From positions 1 to 64,000 of the forward strand of contig CABYMF010000002.1 of the NCBI GenBank assembly GCA_902519955.1: 64,000 nt of DNA, written 5' to 3'. Below the pieces are notes generated by a model. It saw nothing but the letters and a program-made list of their open reading frames with translations. It searched no databases and had not been told where the DNA came from. A program made the translations under genes and the position numbers. Source of the stretch: an uncultured Bacteroidota bacterium (GTDB lineage: Bacteria; Bacteroidota; Bacteroidia; Flavobacteriales; Flavobacteriaceae). Positions 57,193 to 64,000 of this stretch are shown here, piece by piece (position 1 is the stretch's first letter; the number at the start of each line of letters is the position of its first letter).

Positions 57193-57987
57193 TTAATAAT
57201 ACTTTACTGGGTTAACATTCTCTTTAGATAAAAGGAGCGTAAAATTAGGTAATTTTTTATTAAGAAATTCCTTTATTACAAATTTTATATGGTTTTCACT
57301 CTCGTAATGACCAATATCAACCAAAATAGCCTTATTGTCTGCTTCAAAAAAATTATGATACTTCAAATCTGATGTGATAAACGCATCAATATTAGAATCC
57401 AATGAGTTTTTTATTGCAAAACTTCCAGAGCCAACAACGATTGAGACTTTTGATATTTTTCTATTAAGTTTTTTTGTGTGCCTTATATACTTTAAGTTAA
57501 GCCTTTCCTTTAATAAGTCAAAAAAGACATCTTCATCTAACGACTTATCTAATTGACCAATAACTCCCATTCCAGTATTTAGATTTTTAAGTTCAGTTTC
57601 TTTTGGAATAAGTGTTGAGAGGTAAGTTAATCCTATTTTTTTTGATAGAAAATAACTGATTCCCTCTGGATGATTATCAAGTGAAGTGTGAATAGCGTAT
57701 ATAGAGATATTATTCTTTACAGCCTTTATTATAGACTTTTGGACATAACCTGAGTCTGGTGTTATTCTCTTTAAACCATTAAAAATAATTGGATGATAAC
57801 TAATTATAAGATTGCAATCCTCTTTTATAGCCTCATCTACCACATCAATAGTTGTATCTAATGTAATTAGAATTTTCTTAACTAAACTTTTAGGGTCTCC
57901 AACAATTAAACCAACATTATCAAAGTCCTCGGCAATAGATGTTGGCATCCATTTGTTTAGAATTTCGGCAATTTTACTAACTTTCAT
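57193..57987 (-). CDS. Nif3-like dinuclear metal center family protein
   Basis: DNVGLIVGDP, IISYHPIIFNGLKRI, HTSLDNHPEGISYFL, DIGHYESE. Confidence 0.93.
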   Translation of the reverse strand: MKVSKIAEILNKWMPTSIAEDFDNVGLIVGDPKSLVKKILITLDTTIDVVDEAIKEDCNLIISYHPIIFNGLKRITPDSGYVQKSIIKAVKNNISIYAIHTSLDNHPEGISYFLSKKIGLTYLSTLIPKETELKNLNTGMGVIGQLDKSLDEDVFFDLLKERLNLKYIRHTKKLNRKISKVSIVVGSGSFAIKNSLDSNIDAFITSDLKYHNFFEADNKAILVDIGHYESENHIKFVIKEFLNKKLPNFTLLLSKENVNPVKYY

Positions 57988-58005
57988 ATAAGAATAGTTT
58001 CATTG

Positions 58006-58013
58006 CAAATATA
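58006..58013 (-). promoter_or_regulatory. -7 element (TATATTTG) for the Nif3/coiled-coil pair
   Basis: TAnnTTTG on minus strand 18 nt upstream of the Nif3-like ATG. Confidence 0.5.
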
Positions 58014-58029
58014 ATATTATCTTCCTCAG

Positions 58030-59055
58030 GTGAAAAAAATGAAATTTTTATTATATCCTCTTTCAGTATTTTACAGCATATACTCCTCTTTTAGAAATTT
58101 ACTATTTGATATTGGAATAATCGACTCAATTGAATATAAAATTCCAACAATTGGTATTGGTAATATTTCAACTGGAGGAACAGGAAAATCTATCATAGTT
58201 GACTACATTATCGAAAAATTTAAAACAAACAAAAAAATTACAACTTTAAGTAGAGGTTATAACAGAAAAACAAGGGGCTATGTGCATGCCTCTGAAAGTT
58301 CAAACGCCTACGAAATTGGAGATGAACCATTCCAATTCTTTTCTAAACATCCTGAAATTAATGTAGTTGTTTGTGAAGATCGTAGAAAAGGAATGAATAT
58401 TATTCTTGATAATTTACCAAGTACAGAATTGTGTATATGGGATGATATTTTTCAGCATAGATTTGTGAAACCAGGCTTAATGATATTAGCAACCACTTTT
58501 CAATATCCCTTTTATAAGGATGAAATTCTTCCGATTGGAAATTTAAGAGAGAATAAGGATTCTTATAAAAGAGCTGATCTAATTCTTGTTACTAAGTGCC
58601 CAGCTGATCTTAAGACAAAAGATAAAGATTCGTTTATAGAATCTCTAAATCCAAAAGATAATCAAAAGGTTTTTTTTAGCACGTTAACATACAAACAAAA
58701 AATAAAATCTGATTTGGGTGAGATTAATATTGACACATTAGGTGAAAGGGAATTTATTTTAGTAACCGGAATAGTTAATTCATCATACCTTGTAAATTTT
58801 TTAAAAAGTAAAGACTTTAATTTTGAGCATTTAAAATATTCTGATCATTATAATTTTAACAAGATTTCAATTAATAAAATAAGGAAACTGTCCAATAATA
58901 AAATAATATTGACAACTGAAAAAGATTACGGAAGATTAAGCCCAAAGATTAATGACAGAGAAATCTACTACATAGAAGTGTCTATGAAATTTAATGCTGA
59001 AATGAATGAATTTAATTTTAACGAAACAATTTCAGAATATATAAATAAAGATTAA
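58030..59055 (+). CDS. lpxK: Tetraacyldisaccharide 4'-kinase
   Basis: PTIGIGNISTGGTGKSIIVDYI, LSRGYNRKTRGYV, IGDEPFQFF, WDDIFQHRFVKPGLMILATT. ATG at 58039 is the alternative to the GTG at 58030. Confidence 0.96.
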   Translation: MKKMKFLLYPLSVFYSIYSSFRNLLFDIGIIDSIEYKIPTIGIGNISTGGTGKSIIVDYIIEKFKTNKKITTLSRGYNRKTRGYVHASESSNAYEIGDEPFQFFSKHPEINVVVCEDRRKGMNIILDNLPSTELCIWDDIFQHRFVKPGLMILATTFQYPFYKDEILPIGNLRENKDSYKRADLILVTKCPADLKTKDKDSFIESLNPKDNQKVFFSTLTYKQKIKSDLGEINIDTLGEREFILVTGIVNSSYLVNFLKSKDFNFEHLKYSDHYNFNKISINKIRKLSNNKIILTTEKDYGRLSPKINDREIYYIEVSMKFNAEMNEFNFNETISEYINKD

Positions 59056-59966
59056 AGAATGTGTTTATGCGCTTTATATGAAGATCTAACTAAGGGCCCA
59101 CTTTCTACATGTCTGAATCCCATTTCTTTTGCAATGATTTCAAACTCTTTAAATTCTTCTGGACTAACAAAATTATTCACTGGTAAGTGTTTCTTTGAGG
59201 GCTGAAGATATTGACCTAAAGTTATAACATCAACTCCAACTTTCCTGAGATCATTTAAAGTCTCCAAAACCTCATGTTTTTCTTCTCCAAGCCCTAACAT
59301 AATACCTGACTTTGTTCTGTTTATTCCATTATCTTTTAAATATTTCAACACATCCAAGCTCCTGTCATATTTTGCTTGAACTCTAACTTCTCTAGTTAGC
59401 CTTCTTACCGTTTCAAGATTGTGTGAAACTACTTCAGGTGCAACTTCGATAATTCTATCAATATTTTCAGTTTCGCCTTTAAAATCAGGAATAAGTGTTT
59501 CAATAGTCGTTTTAGGATTTAAATCTCTTACAGCTTTGACAGTCTCGGCCCATATTAAAGAACCTCCATCTTTCAAATCATCTCTATCAACTGATGTCAA
59601 AACTGCATGTCTAACTCCCATTATATTTATTGATCTAGCAACTTTAAATGGTTCAAATTCATCTGCTGGTAATGGGCTACCTGTCTGAACATTACAAAAG
59701 CCACAAGATCTTGTACATATATTTCCAAGAATCATAAATGTAGCAGTTCCTTCAGTCCAACATTCTCCCATATTAGGACAATTTCCAGAGACACAGATTG
59801 TATGAAGATTATTTTTCTCTACAGTAGATCTAAGTTCAGTATACTTTTTACCAATAGGGAGTTTAACACGAATCCAACTAGGCTTTTTAGTTCTGACATT
59901 GTTTTTAGTCTTTCTGGGTAAGCTCAGCTTTACCCATCCTTTATTTACTGTTTTTGAAACTGACAT
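59052..59966 (-). CDS. lipA: Lipoyl synthase
   Basis: CVSGNCPNMGECW, CTRSCGFCNV radical-SAM clusters. Start preferred at Met6 because the upstream Met codon overlaps the -7 element. Confidence 0.98.
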   Translation of the reverse strand: MSVSKTVNKGWVKLSLPRKTKNNVRTKKPSWIRVKLPIGKKYTELRSTVEKNNLHTICVSGNCPNMGECWTEGTATFMILGNICTRSCGFCNVQTGSPLPADEFEPFKVARSINIMGVRHAVLTSVDRDDLKDGGSLIWAETVKAVRDLNPKTTIETLIPDFKGETENIDRIIEVAPEVVSHNLETVRRLTREVRVQAKYDRSLDVLKYLKDNGINRTKSGIMLGLGEEKHEVLETLNDLRKVGVDVITLGQYLQPSKKHLPVNNFVSPEEFKEFEIIAKEMGFRHVESGPLVRSSYKAHKHIL

Positions 59967-59970
59967 CCTA

Positions 59971-59978
59971 CAAAGATA
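59971..59978 (-). promoter_or_regulatory. -7 element (TATCTTTG) abutting lipA start codon
   Basis: TATCTTTG-tagg-ATG on minus strand. Confidence 0.6.
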
Positions 59979-59982
59979 CAAA

Positions 59983-61197
59983 CTAAATAAAACTAGTCAA
60001 AATATATCCTAGAGCAAAAATAGAAAGAAATAAAATTCCAGCAATACTGAGGATTCTCATTGATTTAGAGGGTTTGAGGGACTCAGGCATATTATTACTA
60101 ACAACTAGTTTATAATTTAAAATAGCATAAAAAGGTGCAGTAACAAAGGATAGAATAGTAGCTAATTCAACCAAAGCTCCCATTTCAGAAAGTAAATAAT
60201 AAAATATTAACATTGTACCTACTGATAAAATAGAAATCCAGTGAAAATAATAGTCTTTGTTATTATTATTTGTTAATAATTGAGTAGCTCTTGACATAGT
60301 TCTTGGTGAAGCGTCTAAACAGGTGATAGTTGTACTAAGCATTGTAGTAAAGGCACATATTGAAATTATTAGATAAAAACTATCTCCTAGATTAGATGTG
60401 TATAATTCAATTAACTGACCTGCAAATACACTACCAATATTAGAAAAACTAACTCCAGAATTGTACATAACTAAAGCGCCTAAACTCACAAAACAAATAC
60501 CTAAAATAACAGTAAAAATGTACCCAACATTAAAATCAAATAGACTTTCTTTTTTAGAAATATTTTCATTTTTATTTTTTTCAATAGCCCAAATAGAGTG
60601 CCAAATTGATATATCAAGAGGTGCTGGCATCCAACCCATGAAAGCAACTAAAAAAACAAGACCAGTCCCTGTAGGAAAGACTTGTTTTAGATTTAATATT
60701 TCACTTGAGTTAAATGAAGCTACACCTGTTGAAAATACTGTGCTTACTGCTAGAATTAAAATTATGATTTTAATCATTTTATCTAAAAGCTGATATTTTC
60801 CAAATAATAAAATTAAATAACATCCAATTGTAATTATTAGGCTCCATACAACCATATTATCTGTCAGACCAAATAGACTTGAAGCAAGCCCAGCTGTTAC
60901 AATTGTTACAGCTGTTTGGATTGTAAACATTGTTGCGACATTCAATATAAAGTATGTTACTAAGAAAATTTTTCCAACTTTGTAATACCCATCTAATAAG
61001 CTTTCACCAGTTGCCATTGCATACCTAGGGCCATATTGAAAAAATGGATATTTAAAAATGTTTACTAATATTAATGCCCAAATTAAACCCCAACCAAAGT
61101 CAGCTCCTGCTCGAGTAGACTGAACTAGATGTGAAACTCCGATAGCAGCACCGGCAAAAAGTAAACCAGGTCCAAGTTTAGAGATTAATTTGATCAT
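59983..61197 (-). CDS. Nramp-superfamily transporter homologue lacking canonical metal-binding motifs
   Basis: About 11 TM segments; LGPGLLFAGAAIGVSHLVQSTRAGADFG at TM1 and MGWMPAPLDISIWHS at TM6. Confidence 0.88.
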   Translation of the reverse strand: MIKLISKLGPGLLFAGAAIGVSHLVQSTRAGADFGWGLIWALILVNIFKYPFFQYGPRYAMATGESLLDGYYKVGKIFLVTYFILNVATMFTIQTAVTIVTAGLASSLFGLTDNMVVWSLIITIGCYLILLFGKYQLLDKMIKIIILILAVSTVFSTGVASFNSSEILNLKQVFPTGTGLVFLVAFMGWMPAPLDISIWHSIWAIEKNKNENISKKESLFDFNVGYIFTVILGICFVSLGALVMYNSGVSFSNIGSVFAGQLIELYTSNLGDSFYLIISICAFTTMLSTTITCLDASPRTMSRATQLLTNNNNKDYYFHWISILSVGTMLIFYYLLSEMGALVELATILSFVTAPFYAILNYKLVVSNNMPESLKPSKSMRILSIAGILFLSIFALGYILTSFI

Positions 61198-61391
61198 TGA
61201 ATATCATTAGCACATTCAGAGCTTGAAGGAATTTTTCCACATATGCCACAAGGTTCATCAGTTTTATTTAAAAAAGGGCTTTGACTAGCACAAGTACCAG
61301 AAAATTCTCCATTTTTTTTGAATATTAGTTTAATTGCAATACCTGAAAAAGCAATTGCAATTAAACCAACAGATATTAGAAATATCTTCAT
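61194..61391 (-). CDS. Small membrane-anchored Cys-rich protein (65 aa)
   Basis: N-terminal TM plus GTCASQSPFLNKTDEPCGICGKIPSSSEC; ATGA overlap with the Nramp homologue. Confidence 0.8.
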   Translation of the reverse strand: MKIFLISVGLIAIAFSGIAIKLIFKKNGEFSGTCASQSPFLNKTDEPCGICGKIPSSSECANDIQ

Positions 61392-61458
61392 TGGACAAAG
61401 CTATAAAAAAATCGTAATTTTAGCTGTGCTTAACTTAATTTTGAATATTAAGTTTTAT

Positions 61459-61896
61459 ATGTTGTGGTCATTTCTAATGATCACTATGCTATCCTGTGAC
61501 TCTAAACGTATGTCTGTTTCTGATTCTGAAATTGTATCTGCATCTTTGTGGAGTATTAATGATCAACCACCATCATTCCCTGATTGTGAAAATTTAAAAA
61601 ATAATCAGCATTTAGATTGTTTTAGAAATATTATTGAAATAGAAATAAATAACTTTCTTGATAATAAAGTTTTCCCTGTAGATTCAAATGAGTACATACT
61701 TACACTTAGAATAGATACAATTGGAAAATTTAGTTTAGATGAACTTAATCCTTCAAATAAATTAGATAATACATCAATCAATTTGATCAAAAGTGCAGTA
61801 GAAAATATTCCAAATGCATTACCTGCAATAAAAACAAACGTTGGACAGTTCGTGGAAGTAAGTTTCAATCTCCCATTCAAACTTAAATATGAATAA
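61459..61896 (+). CDS. Hypothetical lipoprotein, possible TonB C-terminal-like domain
   Basis: Start MLWSFLMITMLSCDSK with lipobox; PSFPDCENLKNN...ILTLRIDTIGKFSLDEL...QFVEVSFNLPFKL. Confidence 0.7.
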   Translation: MLWSFLMITMLSCDSKRMSVSDSEIVSASLWSINDQPPSFPDCENLKNNQHLDCFRNIIEIEINNFLDNKVFPVDSNEYILTLRIDTIGKFSLDELNPSNKLDNTSINLIKSAVENIPNALPAIKTNVGQFVEVSFNLPFKLKYE

Positions 61897-62452
61897 AAAG
61901 CTTAATGATAACTCAATAATTATGGGAATTGATCCTGGGACAAATATTATGGGTTTTGGAGTAATAAAAATAATCAAAAATGAAATGAATCTAGTTGACA
62001 TGATCGAATATAAACTACCTAAAACAGATGATCATAATGTTAAGCTTTCAAAAATATTTCAAAAAACATCTGAGTTAATCAAAAATCATAATCCAAATTA
62101 TATTGCAATAGAATCTCCATTTTTTGGTAAAAATGTACAATCAATGTTGAAACTTGGAAGAGCTCAAGGAGTATCAATTGCTGCAGCATTAAATTTCAAC
62201 ATTCCAATAACTGAATATTCACCAAAAAAAATAAAAATGGCAATTACAGGAAATGGTAATTCAAGTAAAGAGCAGGTAGCTAAAATGCTAAAAAGTATGC
62301 TGAATATAAAAGAATTACCAAAAAATCTTGACTCTACTGATGGTCTAGCTGCCGCTGTATGTCACTATTTTAATTTTGATAGTGAAAATGTGAAAAAAAA
62401 ATATTCAAACTGGTCAAGTTTTATTAATAAGAATCCAGACAAGCTTGCTTAA
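61889..62452 (+). CDS. ruvC: Crossover junction endodeoxyribonuclease RuvC
   Basis: IMGIDPGTNIMGFGVI, AIESPFFGKNVQSMLKLGRAQG, STDGLAAAVCH. Confidence 0.97.
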   Translation: MNKKLNDNSIIMGIDPGTNIMGFGVIKIIKNEMNLVDMIEYKLPKTDDHNVKLSKIFQKTSELIKNHNPNYIAIESPFFGKNVQSMLKLGRAQGVSIAAALNFNIPITEYSPKKIKMAITGNGNSSKEQVAKMLKSMLNIKELPKNLDSTDGLAAAVCHYFNFDSENVKKKYSNWSSFINKNPDKLA

Positions 62453-63822
62453 TCACCAAAATGTTTATAAAAGTTTTGGATCGTCTCTATACCAAGAAAA
62501 AAGTTTTTAACTCCAAAGTTTTCATTCGGAGAATGAATTGCATCACTGTCAAGTCCAAATCCCATTAAAACAGTTTTAATACCTAAAATACTTTCAAACA
62601 TAGGAACTATTGGTATGCTTCCCCCGTCCTTTTGAGCAATAGGGTCAATTCCAAAGCTATCTTTATAAGCTTTTATTGCAGACTCATAGCCTTTAAAATC
62701 TTCTGGAGTAACATATGGATTCCCTCCATGGTGGGTTGAGACTTGTACTGAAACTGTTTTTGGTGTAATATTCTCAATATGCTTTTTGAATAATTCACTT
62801 ATCTTTTCCCAATTTTGATTTGGAACTAATCTCATAGAAATCTTTGCATGAGCTTCACTTGGAATAACAGTCTTAGATCCTTCACCGATATACCCACCCC
62901 AAATACCATTAACATCTAGAGTTGGACGAATAGATTTTCTCTCTAATGTAGAATATCCCTCCTCACCTTTTACATCAAAGAGGCCCAATGAATCTTTAAA
63001 TTTTTGAACATTAAATTTTGATTTTTCTTCAATTATGTCACGTTTGGATTTTTCAATTTCTACAACATCATCATAAAATCCTGGAATAACTATTTTACCA
63101 TTTTCATCTATAAGAGAGCTTATAATATCTGACAAAGTATTAATAGGGTTAGCAAGTGTTCCTCCATATGTGCCAGAATGAAGATCTCTATTAGGACCAG
63201 TTAATTTAATTTCCATGTATGATAAACCTCTAAGTCCAACTGTTAAGGTTGGATTATCAAGACTACTCAGCCCAGTATCAGAAATTAGTATAACGTCTGC
63301 ACTTAGTTTAGATTTCTTGTCAATAAGGAATTTCTCTAAATTTTCACTTCCAACTTCCTCTTCACCTTCAATCATAAACTTTACATTACAATTAAGCTTA
63401 TTCTTCTTTATTAGCTGTTCAAAAGCTTTTATGTGCATAAATACTTGACCTTTATCATCACATGCACCTCTTGCAAAAATTGCACCTTCTGGATGAATAT
63501 TGGTCTTCTTTATAACTGGTTCAAAAGGAGGGCTAGTCCAAAGTTCCAATGGATCTGGTGGTTGAACATCATAGTGGCCATACACGAGAATTGTTGGATA
63601 TGAAGGATTGACTATTTTTTCACCATAAACTATAGGATGCCCATCAGTTTCATAAACATTTGATGAATCACAACCAGACTTTAAAAGCTCATTTGATAAC
63701 CAATTTGCTGTTGTGTTCATATAATCTGAGAACTTAGAATCTGCGCTTACAGATGGTAATTTCAAAAATTCAAATAGCTCTTTTAAGTATTTACTTTTTT
63801 CGTCTTCAGATAATGTGCTCAT
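62449..63822 (-). CDS. M20 family dipeptidase
   Basis: LVYGHYDVQPPDPLELWTSPPFEP, RGACDDKGQVFMHIKA, IEGEEEVGSENL, HSGTYGG. Confidence 0.95.
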   Translation of the reverse strand: MSTLSEDEKSKYLKELFEFLKLPSVSADSKFSDYMNTTANWLSNELLKSGCDSSNVYETDGHPIVYGEKIVNPSYPTILVYGHYDVQPPDPLELWTSPPFEPVIKKTNIHPEGAIFARGACDDKGQVFMHIKAFEQLIKKNKLNCNVKFMIEGEEEVGSENLEKFLIDKKSKLSADVILISDTGLSSLDNPTLTVGLRGLSYMEIKLTGPNRDLHSGTYGGTLANPINTLSDIISSLIDENGKIVIPGFYDDVVEIEKSKRDIIEEKSKFNVQKFKDSLGLFDVKGEEGYSTLERKSIRPTLDVNGIWGGYIGEGSKTVIPSEAHAKISMRLVPNQNWEKISELFKKHIENITPKTVSVQVSTHHGGNPYVTPEDFKGYESAIKAYKDSFGIDPIAQKDGGSIPIVPMFESILGIKTVLMGFGLDSDAIHSPNENFGVKNFFLGIETIQNFYKHFGD

Positions 63823-63848
63823 AGTTCATATATTTTTAAAAACTTATA

Positions 63849-63856
63849 TATATTTG
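63849..63856 (+). promoter_or_regulatory. -7 element (TATATTTG) for tRNA-Leu
   Basis: TAnnTTTG 11 nt upstream of the tRNA 5' end. Confidence 0.7.
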
Positions 63857-63866
63857 TTCACCTTTT

Positions 63867-63948
63867 GCGGGTGTGGTGAAATTGGTAGACACGCTAGACT
63901 TAGGATCTAGTGCCTAACAGCATGGGGGTTCGAGTCCCTTCACCCGCA
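63867..63948 (+). tRNA. tRNA-Leu (TAG)
   Basis: gcgggtg acceptor, ctagacttaggatctag anticodon arm, long variable arm, ggttcgagtcc T-arm, cacccgca. Confidence 0.97.
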
Positions 63949-63953
63949 CTATT

Positions 63954-64000
63954 TCAGTTAGAGGGTCTATAACCTGCTCCTTTAACAAATCTCCCAGGAT
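63954..64000 (-). CDS. Possible C-terminal fragment of a CDS truncated by the window end
   Basis: Minus strand reads PGRFVKGAGYRPSN-stop in an open frame to the edge; too short to identify. Confidence 0.3.
   Translation of the reverse strand, partial: PGRFVKGAGYRPSN

Noticed and set aside
60461-60793. 110-aa plus-strand ORF
   Set aside because: Antisense to the Nramp homologue; composition of a reverse-complement shadow.

Overview
AT-rich, gene-dense chromosomal window with the hallmarks of a marine Bacteroidota/Flavobacteriia genome: SusC/SusD pairs, TAnnTTTG-type -7 elements, no obvious Shine-Dalgarno sequences, NhaD, and many overlapping gene ends. I see about 50 supported protein genes, 3 tRNAs (initiator-like Met-CAT, Val-TAC, Leu-TAG) and several intrinsic terminators. 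I see no rRNA, CRISPR array, transposase, integrase or phage genes. Left part (1-18.8 kb): a nutrient-acquisition region with a NagB/PIG-L fusion (5' truncated by the window), a secreted AbgB-like M20 hydrolase, two SusCD pairs flanking a gamma-glutamyltransferase-like Ntn hydrolase coupled to a TPR-HTH regulator, two SGNH hydrolases and a GH18. Middle: housekeeping genes (era, der, alaS, lysS, lipB, rnhB, anmK, nhaD, folC). Right: sulfatase, S9 peptidase, three tandem copies of an uncharacterised secreted protein family (a fourth copy lies beside nhaD), a compact glp operon with GDPD, then lpxK, lipA, an atypical Nramp homologue coupled to a small Cys-rich membrane protein, and ruvC. Best leads: (1) the four-member secreted family with internally duplicated, possibly dimeric alpha/beta-barrel-like halves and a one-gene-one-terminator layout; (2) the GGT-like enzyme lacking the expected gamma-glutamyl recognition residues; (3) the Nramp homologue lacking DPGN and MPH motifs with its coupled Cys-rich partner; (4) promoter elements abutting start codons, predicting leaderless mRNAs.
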